Notes under the pieces: model-generated | What the model was told of the DNA's origin: nothing | Seen by the model: only the letters and a program-made list of their open reading frames with translations | The model's database searches: none | Made by a program: the position numbers and the translations under genes | Shown here: in pieces, positions 1 to 5,067 of the stretch | Layout of the letters: every line of letters starts with the position of its first letter | How positions within the stretch are numbered: the first letter of the stretch is position 1 | DNA from: an uncultured Granulosicoccaceae bacterium | GTDB taxonomy: Bacteria > Pseudomonadota > Gammaproteobacteria > JABXHR01 | Direction of reading: 5' to 3' | Assembly: GCA_937921805.1 (NCBI GenBank) | Contig: CAKZUS010000076.1 | Span: 1-6,988, forward strand | DNA length: 6,988 nucleotides

Positions 1-200
1 TTGTGGTCAAGATGGCGGAATTGTGTCTGATTACGCCGCCGATTGGGCTTAATTGCTTTGTGGTGGCCGGTGTGCGGCCCGAGCTGAGCGTGCAAGACGT
101 CTTTCGCGGGGTGGCGCCGTTTTTTGTGGCCGATGCCTTGACGATTGCAGGCCTGATTATGATGCCAGCGATTGTGCTCTGGCTGCCTGGTCTACTCTGA
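1..200 (+). CDS. TRAP transporter large permease (DctM family), C-terminal end only
   Basis: The last 66 or so codons of a gene entering from the left, read from base 3 and ending in TGA at 198-200. The peptide has the typical DctM tail: a glutamate followed by LITPPIGLN, then a hydrophobic FVVAGV stretch, an amphipathic linker (PELSVQDVFRGV) and a last membrane helix ending in LWLPGLL. In this family the large subunit is the 12-helix inner-membrane component that moves a dicarboxylate or other organic acid using a sodium gradient, working with a small DctQ-type subunit and a periplasmic binding protein. Those partner genes would lie outside the window, so the substrate cannot be named. It could also be the end of a fused DctQM protein. 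The family call is secure; the start and full length are not visible. Confidence 0.88.
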   Translation, partial: VVKMAELCLITPPIGLNCFVVAGVRPELSVQDVFRGVAPFFVADALTIAGLIMMPAIVLWLPGLL

Positions 201-218
201 GCAGGCGATACTGACGGC

Positions 219-245
219 GCCAAAGTCGCCAAAGTCGCCAAAATC
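219..245. repeat. Three tandem copies of a 9-bp unit (GCCAAAGTC)
   Basis: GCCAAAGTC occurs at 219-227 and 228-236, and a third copy with one change (GCCAAAATC) at 237-245. It starts 18 bp after the permease stop codon. A 9-bp unit keeps the reading frame, but no convincing protein reads through it. Its role is unknown; it may be a replication-slippage product. Confidence 0.75.
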
Positions 246-251
246 CGCATG

Positions 252-313
252 CGCTGGCAAAACTAACTGATAACGCTTTGTTGATAGACTCTTTTGCTGT
301 GACGCTGGCAAAA
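252..313. repeat. 11-bp direct repeat CGCTGGCAAAA, two copies
   Basis: CGCTGGCAAAA is present at 252-262 and again at 303-313, 51 bp apart start to start. The second copy is also the right arm of a short inverted repeat: TTTTGC at 292-297 and GCAAAA at 308-313. This could be a paired binding site in the leader of the downstream gene or simple local duplication; the sequence does not decide. Confidence 0.6.
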
Positions 314-348
314 AACGCACATCGCACCAAAGCAAAAAGGGGAATGCC

Positions 349-420
349 ATGGCACTACCGCTTTTCAATGCGGCAAATAATGCGACTAGGAATGAGGCCA
401 ATATGCCTCGATGCCGATAA
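349..420 (+). CDS. Possible 23-aa small ORF or leader peptide (speculative)
   Basis: An ATG at 349 is preceded by a good Shine-Dalgarno sequence (AAGGGGA, 337-343, spacer 5 nt) and opens 23 codons ending in TAA at 418-420. The peptide begins MALPLFNAANN and ends MPRCR; I recognise no family. A second ATG at 344 opens an overlapping 26-codon frame in another phase, which weakens the case for either. It lies just before two inverted repeats and the phosphotransferase gene, so a leader-peptide role is conceivable. There is no run of a single amino acid of the kind seen in classical attenuators. Chance is a real possibility. Confidence 0.2.
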   Translation: MALPLFNAANNATRNEANMPRCR

Positions 421-422
421 GT

Positions 423-448
423 GACCAAAGTTCACAGGTGAACTGGTC
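423..448. promoter_or_regulatory. Long inverted repeat, operator-like or RNA hairpin
   Basis: GACCAAAGTTCAC (423-435) is followed after 2 nt by GTGAACTGGTC (438-448). The arms pair over 11 positions if two A residues on the left bulge out. The core GTTCAC-AG-GTGAAC resembles a dyad operator for a dimeric repressor. As RNA the two-base loop would have to open by one pair. It sits about 45-70 bp upstream of the phosphotransferase start, where a promoter or leader would be expected. The binding partner is unknown. Confidence 0.4.
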
Positions 449-452
449 GCTA

Positions 453-470
453 GGGACTACAGGATGTCCC
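453..470 (+). promoter_or_regulatory. Short stem-loop GGGAC/GTCCC before the phosphotransferase start
   Basis: GGGAC (453-457) pairs with GTCCC (466-470) across an 8-nt loop that contains AGGA, the only Shine-Dalgarno-like sequence near the next gene. The AGGA is 17 nt from the TTG at 482 and 29 nt from the ATG at 494, too far for an ordinary ribosome site. It may be a regulatory hairpin or a weak chance structure. Confidence 0.3.
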
Positions 471-493
471 TTTGATATAGATTGACGACAGCT

Positions 494-1408
494 ATGAGTG
501 CATTGCAGGCGGCGATGGCCCGTTGGGAGTTGCGTGGAACCGCGCAGCTGATCCCTAGACCAGACAATTTTATCTACCGCATTGCTACGGCAAACGGGCA
601 GTATGCGATGCGCTTTCACCGTGAAGGTGAGCGCAGCTTGGCAGAGCTGGAGTCCGAGGTGTTACTGCTTCAGGCCTTAGACAGAAAAGAGCGCTTTGGT
701 CCCGAGCCTGTTCCTGCCGCCGATGGTCACTATGTACAAGAAATTGATGACACCTACGTTGATGTCACGCGCTGGATAGATGGCTCTGCATTTTTACCAT
801 TTGAGAAAAATTGTGAAGCTTTTGGCCATACCATTGGGCAGTTTCACAATGCTTTAGACCAGTGGACCCTTCCCAGGGAGTTCAGACGCTCTCACCGTGA
901 TGTAGACGGCCTGCTTGGTGAAACTCCGTTGTGGGGCCGTTTCTGGGATATTGACGGTTTGAGTGCTGAGCACCGGTCGCTTTTTTCCACGCTGCGCGAG
1001 GTTTTGTTGGGCAAGCTTTCATCCCTCGACTTGGACTTCGGGCTGATTCACGGCAACTTGATACCAGACAATGCTTTGCATGCACGCCACAGTATTGTTT
1101 TTCTCAATTACAACGACTGCGGCCATGGGTATCGACTGTTTGATCTTGCGGTGGCGTTGCGCAAAATTATTCCCCCTGAGCATCATAAAATCGCCATTGA
1201 GGGCTACCAAAAAGCCCGAGACATTGATGTCAGCGCCTTGGCTGAAATGCATGTGCTAAGTGCGGCGGCATTCGTGGGTTTGAGTTTCCAGCGCCGCAAA
1301 GAATCTTTGGCTAGGCATCACCGTTTGGTGCATGAACTGAGTGAACAGGCAAAGGCTTATCTGGGGCCAACCTCTGGCTACGGCAGATCGCACTACGCAG
1401 TTGCTTGA
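494..1408 (+). CDS. COG2334-type phosphotransferase (APH/protein-kinase fold), probable pseudokinase
   Basis: The predicted cytosolic protein of 304 aa has the plan of COG2334, the homoserine kinase type II/SrkA/hydroxylysine kinase-like group. It has a nucleotide-lobe strand containing YAMRFHREG, then a SLAELESEV helix, a GLLGETPLWGRFW segment, the catalytic loop (FGLIHGN, about 183-188) and the metal-binding segment ending in DCGHGYRLFDLAVAL (about 208-222). Family members read HAD or HGD in the catalytic loop and IDFDDCG in the metal segment. Here the catalytic Asp is Asn188 and the metal-binding Asp is Asn205, while the surrounding scaffold is well kept. Loss of both suggests it is not an active kinase; a binding or regulatory role is inference. 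No frameshift or stop is present. The start is uncertain: ATG 494 and in-frame TTG 482 both lack a good ribosome site. By eye the base composition is less GC-rich than the neighbours. The substrate is unknown. Confidence 0.8.
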   Translation: MSALQAAMARWELRGTAQLIPRPDNFIYRIATANGQYAMRFHREGERSLAELESEVLLLQALDRKERFGPEPVPAADGHYVQEIDDTYVDVTRWIDGSAFLPFEKNCEAFGHTIGQFHNALDQWTLPREFRRSHRDVDGLLGETPLWGRFWDIDGLSAEHRSLFSTLREVLLGKLSSLDLDFGLIHGNLIPDNALHARHSIVFLNYNDCGHGYRLFDLAVALRKIIPPEHHKIAIEGYQKARDIDVSALAEMHVLSAAAFVGLSFQRRKESLARHHRLVHELSEQAKAYLGPTSGYGRSHYAVA

Positions 1409-3215
1409 GCAGGGCTTTTCGTCCACCACAGGCCTGTGCTGTTGCAGCAAAATTAGCGAGCGCAGCGTGCACTATCGCCGCATCGGTCGGGGATTCACGC
1501 AGCGCTGGGTAGGCGCTATGCCAGTCGATCTCTCCGGCTGCAAAAGCGCCCTGATAGCGCTGGCATATAGCATCTGAGAGCGGGGTGCTTGAGAGTGCGC
1601 TGTTGGATAGCGCAGTAGTGAGGGGCGAAGCTGGCTGGGCGTCTCCGTGCTGATTCTGATCCTGATACTGATACTGATACTGGTTGTGCAAGCTCAGCCA
1701 GCGCACACTAAACGCCCGATAGCATGGCCAAAGTGCGTGGGCTGACCTACTCAAGGGCCTGAGCGCGGCCACTGCCGGTAAGCCAGAACTGGCCTCGCGC
1801 CGCGCCCCCACATGAACAACCTGCATCCAACGTTGCCAAAATTGCAGCGAACTTGCCTGCGCGGCAAAACTACTACCTAGCCAGTCGATATGAGCCAGAG
1901 CCGCGGCGCCGATAATGCGCTGTACAAGCATCGCCCCCCAACCGCGTCGCTGTGGGCGGGCCGCGATGCGCACGATTCGCCAATAGCGTTGGCGTGCGAG
2001 AGTCTGGCCTAAGCCCAATGGCCCCGCAACGCGGGAGAGTAACTGCGGCAAGAGATGTCCTTGAACGCGTCGTTGGCCGCGAGCGACCTGTTGTGCCAGT
2101 GGCGGCGGCAAGCCTCCCTCGCTCGTGACCACAGCGACAGCGCGCAAGCTTCCGCTCTCCGCCGCGATCCAGAGCTGGCTACCCACCCCATCGAGCAACT
2201 GCCACAAGTCGCGGGGGCGAGTGCGGTAGTGGCTGGAGTGCAAGAGCTGGAATAGCTCAGCTAGCTGCGCCTCGCTGATTTGATCGCGATCGACGCGGTA
2301 ACAGCCTGCGGCCCAATATGCGCCGGATACTGGGTGCAGCGCCAGCAACTGATCCATCCATTGCTCTAGGGGGTCTGCACTCGCAAAACGCTGTGCTCGC
2401 TGCAGCCGCACGGTGTGCAGTTGTGGGACTTGCGTGAGTAAGTGCTGGCTGAGGCCTCGACCTGCGCCTTCATAACCTTCATTAGTCCCCGCCATCGTCA
2501 CGGGGACTCCCGCAGCAAGAATACGGCGCAGCATATCGATTTGAATTGCTCCTGCCTCGTCGATAAAGACCGGTGCGGGGGAGTGTTGGAGTGTGCTTGA
2601 TAAAGAATCTGGTCCAACAAATCGCAAGCTCTGGCGCGCGTCATTGTCCAGGTGGCTGAGTAGGACTGCGACGGCGCGCCGCGAGGGCGCGCTGAGCCAC
2701 ACCAGAGTATGGCCGAGTGCTACGACGCGATTGATTAACTGCGCTAGCGCTGTGCTCTTGCCACGCCCCCGACGGGCATGAATCATCCCAACGAAGTGAG
2801 GGTCCATATGGGCCGCATGTGCCGCCCACTGTATTTGCCACCCGGGGGGGGGATCGCATAGAGGCTGATTCTCCTGCGCGGTGGCGACCGGGGATTCTTG
2901 GGCCAACATTGCGAGCATGCGCGTAGAGAAGCGCTGACTGGGGAGCCTCGTCCAGGGCCAGCTCACCATTGACGGCGGCGCTTCAATGCGCCCGCTTCGG
3001 GGCCGCACGACTATCACTTCTGCACCGGCAACCAGTGTGCCGCAAATCAGCGCCAATGCATCGATGGGTAGGGGCAGGTTGAGATCAACAATGAGCTGAT
3101 TGTGCTCGCGCCCCAGTTCGGCGTGGGCATCGAGCTGTTCTAAACGCAGCCCATTCTCGAGCCCAATCTCGGGAATATGGTCCACAACAACGAGGCGCCT
3201 AGGCTCCAATGCCAT
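1311..3215 (-). CDS. tmcA: tRNA(Met) cytidine acetyltransferase TmcA
   Basis: This enzyme uses ATP and acetyl-CoA to make N4-acetylcytidine at the wobble base of elongator tRNA(Met). The 634-aa protein shows the full family order: an N-terminal domain (about 1-120), an RNA-helicase-like ATPase with Walker A ARRGRGKST (147-155) and Walker B FIDEAGAI (217-224), a GYEGAGRG segment (247-254), HYRTRPRDL (329-337), then a GNAT acetyltransferase with RIVRIAAR and QRRGWG (413-427), FWQRW (459-463) and REASSG (473-478), and a C-terminal tail with GGRKALL. Compared with the E. coli enzyme (about 671 aa, from memory) it lacks about 35-40 residues at the N terminus. The loop before QRRGWG looks about two residues shorter. 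The reading frame opens only at about 3254, without another ATG, GTG or TTG, so ATG 3215 is the best start; a purine run (AGGGG) lies directly against it. The tail overlaps the convergent phosphotransferase gene. Confidence 0.95.
   Translation of the reverse strand: MALEPRRLVVVDHIPEIGLENGLRLEQLDAHAELGREHNQLIVDLNLPLPIDALALICGTLVAGAEVIVVRPRSGRIEAPPSMVSWPWTRLPSQRFSTRMLAMLAQESPVATAQENQPLCDPPPGWQIQWAAHAAHMDPHFVGMIHARRGRGKSTALAQLINRVVALGHTLVWLSAPSRRAVAVLLSHLDNDARQSLRFVGPDSLSSTLQHSPAPVFIDEAGAIQIDMLRRILAAGVPVTMAGTNEGYEGAGRGLSQHLLTQVPQLHTVRLQRAQRFASADPLEQWMDQLLALHPVSGAYWAAGCYRVDRDQISEAQLAELFQLLHSSHYRTRPRDLWQLLDGVGSQLWIAAESGSLRAVAVVTSEGGLPPPLAQQVARGQRRVQGHLLPQLLSRVAGPLGLGQTLARQRYWRIVRIAARPQRRGWGAMLVQRIIGAAALAHIDWLGSSFAAQASSLQFWQRWMQVVHVGARREASSGLPAVAALRPLSRSAHALWPCYRAFSVRWLSLHNQYQYQYQDQNQHGDAQPASPLTTALSNSALSSTPLSDAICQRYQGAFAAGEIDWHSAYPALRESPTDAAIVHAALANFAATAQACGGRKALLKQLRSAICRSQRLAPDKPLPVHSVHAPNGDA
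1650..1685. repeat. Six tandem hexanucleotide units inside tmcA
   Basis: On the plus strand the units are CTGATT, CTGATC, CTGATA three times, and CTGGTT. Read as tmcA (minus strand) each unit is a codon pair ending in CAG (Gln), giving alternating Q with Y, D or N at residues 511-522. It lies between the GNAT domain and the C-terminal tail, a likely flexible linker. Because the unit is 6 bp, copy-number change would keep the frame and only lengthen or shorten the linker. Confidence 0.9.
2844..2852. repeat. Homopolymer tract of nine G (C9 on the tmcA coding strand)
   Basis: Nine G residues in a row on the plus strand code for three prolines (residues 122-124) of TmcA, just before the ATPase domain. 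Such a tract can slip by one base in replication and is also a common place for sequencing error. The frame is intact in this window. Confidence 0.9.
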
Positions 3216-3235
3216 CCCCTGTGAGCAAAATACGG

Positions 3236-3241
3236 AGTATA
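3236..3241 (-). promoter_or_regulatory. Candidate -10 element for tmcA
   Basis: On the minus strand TATACT lies 20 nt before the tmcA ATG, which would place the transcript start about 13 nt before the gene. No clear -35 is found at the right distance: CAGTCA is the hexamer at a 17-bp spacer. If real, it leaves no room for a longer TmcA N terminus and supports the start at 3215. Confidence 0.3.
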
Positions 3242-3347
3242 AAGGCTTGATTTTCTAGTGACTGCAGAGTGAGTGCGTGGTATTTTTACATTTATTGGAA
3301 CCATTTCTCGTTTACTAAATCCAAAGGTTTCTTCTGAGCTTTTCACC

Positions 3348-3941
3348 ATGGGAAATAAATCAATGCGTTATTGGATACTTGCAGCCGCCATTGCCTCGGG
3401 AACGACACAGGCGGCCGATTTTAGCGCCGTGCCCTCCGGAACGTATGAAGTGGATCCGACCCACGCCTATTTGACCTTTAGCTACGATCATTTGGGCTTC
3501 TCGAAGCCGATTTTGTCTTTTGACGACTTTGACTTGTCGCTAGAACTCGATACAGCCGCTCCAGCGAACTCCAGTGTGAGTGCGACCGTAGACGTTTCTA
3601 GTGTCGATGCTGGCTCCGACATTTGGTATGAGCACCTGATGGGTGAGAAATTCTTTGACGTGGCCAATAACCCGGAAGCGCAATTTCGCTCCACGGGTAT
3701 TGTCGCAAATGGCGAAGGATATACGCTCAACGGTGAGTTGACCATCAAAGGCCAAACCGCGCCCCTCGAGCTAGACGTGATGATCAACGCGGCGAAACCG
3801 CATCCGTTTAACGGCAAGCCCACCGTGGGCCTGGTCGCTACGGGCGTCCTCAACCGCTCTGATTTTGGTCTGGGTCTGTACACCCCCAACATTAGCGATG
3901 GCGTTTCTATTCGTTTAGACGCTGAGCTGATCAAGCCCTAG
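3348..3941 (+). CDS. YceI-family periplasmic lipocalin-like protein
   Basis: A 197-aa secreted protein of the YceI family, beta-barrel proteins that in studied cases bind polyisoprenoid lipids such as ubiquinone in the periplasm. An N-terminal signal peptide has a short basic start, a hydrophobic core (WILAAAIAS) and a cleavage site after TQA (residue 22). The mature part starts with the family motif YEVDPTHAYLTFSYDHLGF (33-51), followed by DVSSVDAGSDIWYEHL and FFDVANNPEAQFRST, and ends with the usual C-terminal strand. Length is normal for the family. ATG 3348 gives a 22-residue signal peptide with two basic residues; ATG 3363 has the better ribosome site (GGGA, 9 nt upstream) and a 17-residue signal peptide, so either may be right. 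The GTG at 3273 would add an unlikely 25-residue extension. The stop codon overlaps the next start, so the two are probably co-translated. Confidence 0.93.
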   Translation: MGNKSMRYWILAAAIASGTTQAADFSAVPSGTYEVDPTHAYLTFSYDHLGFSKPILSFDDFDLSLELDTAAPANSSVSATVDVSSVDAGSDIWYEHLMGEKFFDVANNPEAQFRSTGIVANGEGYTLNGELTIKGQTAPLELDVMINAAKPHPFNGKPTVGLVATGVLNRSDFGLGLYTPNISDGVSIRLDAELIKP

Positions 3942-5041
3942 TGACTCGCCCGACTCGCTACAGCCCGACTGCCATTTGGCTGCACTGGAGCATGGCGGCC
4001 GTGATTATCGCCATGCTCATCAGTGGGAAATGGCTCAGCGGATTACCCGACGCTGATCCTATTCGATATATGGCTGCCCAATGGCATAAGTCTTTTGGCC
4101 TGAGTATTTTGGTACTGGCGCTGTGGCGTTTGGGCGCACGTCTTGTGCGGCGCGCTCCCGCGCATCCTCCCGCTGCTGCACTGTGGGAACGCATGGCGGC
4201 GAGCGTGTCACATCTGCTGCTGTATGCGCTGATTCTCTCGCTGCCGCTCAGTGGTTGGTTGTGGGTCTCGGCCTCGCCACTGGGGATCGAAACGCGCTGG
4301 TTTGGCGCGTTTGTCTGGCCTGCGGTGACGCTGCCCTTTATTGATCTAGTTGCTTGGGAGCACTCTTTTGCGGCGGCGCATTATTGGTTAGGTACTGCCC
4401 TGATCGCGCTGTTGGCGGTGCATGTTGCTGCGGCGCTGAAGCATCATTTTTTCGATGGTGATGACATTCTTGTCCGCATACTCGCTCGCCGCTGGCTGCG
4501 AGGCACGCTAGCGGCGCTGGCGCTGCTCACGGCGTTTGTACTGATAGGGGCGTGGAACTGGCATCGCCCTGTTAGCGCCGCGCCTGCCCAAGATGTCTAC
4601 ATTGGCTTTGAGGCTCAGGTCATGGGCGCGCCAAGCAGCGGGCAGTTTTCGCAAGCACGTATCGAGGCAAGGTATCGCGGTGCGGCACTCATAGCGCTGA
4701 GCGCGGAAGTGGACACAGGGTCTTATCAGGCGGGCGATCCGCAAGTTAATGACGCCCTGCGTGCTGCGCCCTGGCTCGATGCTGCAGCGTTTCCTGTAGC
4801 GCAGTTTGACTCCACGCTGGTGACGACGACTGAGACCGGCGTGCAGTTGCAAGGCCTATTGCGCATTCGGGGCATTGAGCAAGAGGTTCGTGTGGATTTA
4901 ACACGCGATGGGCAATGGCTAGAGGGAGCATTGCAGGTTAATCGTCATGATTTTGGAATCGGCAGCGAGCCGTATCCGCCGGGCAATGCCACGGTGGCTG
5001 ATGAAGTGACGGTGACAATTCGGTTTCAGTCTTCGCCCTAG
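3941..5041 (+). CDS. Cytochrome b561 fused to a C-terminal YceI-like domain
   Basis: A 366-aa inner-membrane protein. Residues 1-185 form a four-helix bacterial cytochrome b561 of the CybB/YceJ type. The four expected haem-ligand histidines are visible: His15 (LHW), His49 (QWHKSFG), His147 and His161; the last two are 14 apart, as in E. coli CybB, followed by AAALKHHFFDGDD. These proteins carry electrons between quinones and partner proteins. A fifth hydrophobic helix (about 186-207) follows, then a YceI-like domain of about 155 residues to the end (FEAQVMG, VAQFDSTLV, LQGLLRIRGIEQEVRVDL, NRHDFGIG). With the b561 C terminus facing the cytoplasm, the added helix would put this domain in the periplasm. 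The domain lacks the Asp-x-x-His start motif of the free protein. The gene starts with GTG in TAGTG, overlapping the upstream yceI-like gene by one base. Confidence 0.92.
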   Translation: MTRPTRYSPTAIWLHWSMAAVIIAMLISGKWLSGLPDADPIRYMAAQWHKSFGLSILVLALWRLGARLVRRAPAHPPAAALWERMAASVSHLLLYALILSLPLSGWLWVSASPLGIETRWFGAFVWPAVTLPFIDLVAWEHSFAAAHYWLGTALIALLAVHVAAALKHHFFDGDDILVRILARRWLRGTLAALALLTAFVLIGAWNWHRPVSAAPAQDVYIGFEAQVMGAPSSGQFSQARIEARYRGAALIALSAEVDTGSYQAGDPQVNDALRAAPWLDAAAFPVAQFDSTLVTTTETGVQLQGLLRIRGIEQEVRVDLTRDGQWLEGALQVNRHDFGIGSEPYPPGNATVADEVTVTIRFQSSP

Positions 5042-5054
5042 GGCGATGGGACTG
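5027..5054. terminator. Imperfect palindrome between convergent genes, possible two-way terminator
   Basis: A perfect 14-bp palindrome (TCGCCCTAGGGCGA, 5033-5046) includes the stop codon of the b561-YceI gene. It is flanked by an outer pair, CAGTC (5027-5031) and GACTG (5050-5054), giving a stem of about ten pairs with a small internal loop. It lies 14 bp from the end of the convergent regulator gene, a sensible place for a shared terminator. There is no T-run on either side, so it does not meet the rule for an intrinsic terminator. Confidence 0.35.
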
Positions 5055-5067
5055 AGCTGGAATTTGC

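Larger units (their letters stand above)
201..493. other. Intergenic region with short repeats and inverted repeats, no convincing gene
   Basis: About 290 bp between the TRAP permease stop and the phosphotransferase gene. It is less GC-rich than its surroundings. It contains a 9-bp tandem repeat (219-245), an 11-bp direct repeat (252-262 and 303-313), a possible small ORF with a good Shine-Dalgarno sequence (349-420) and two inverted repeats (423-448 and 453-470). I found no intrinsic terminator with a T-run after the permease, and no convincing -35/-10 pair. The opposite-strand ORFs here have no recognisable protein character. Confidence 0.6.

Noticed and set aside
192..428. 78-codon minus-strand ORF covering the repeat region
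   Set aside because: Its only regular feature, a repeated Gly-Asp-Phe, comes from the 9-bp tandem repeat; no family or ribosome site is seen.
441..448. AACTGGTC, like a FadR operator half-site
   Set aside because: The second half expected immediately downstream is absent; the bases are better explained as the right arm of the 423-448 inverted repeat.
3273..3347. Longer YceI start at GTG 3273
   Set aside because: It would put 25 extra residues before a normal signal peptide and lacks ribosome-site support; the region is AT-rich and promoter-like.
3488..3934. 148-codon minus-strand ORF opposite the YceI-family gene
   Set aside because: It is the antisense shadow of a well-supported secreted protein; its translation shows no domain, signal or family motif.
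4508..4852. 114-codon minus-strand ORF opposite the b561-YceI gene
   Set aside because: The translation is Arg- and Cys-rich without recognisable motifs, as expected for the reverse strand of a GC-rich gene.
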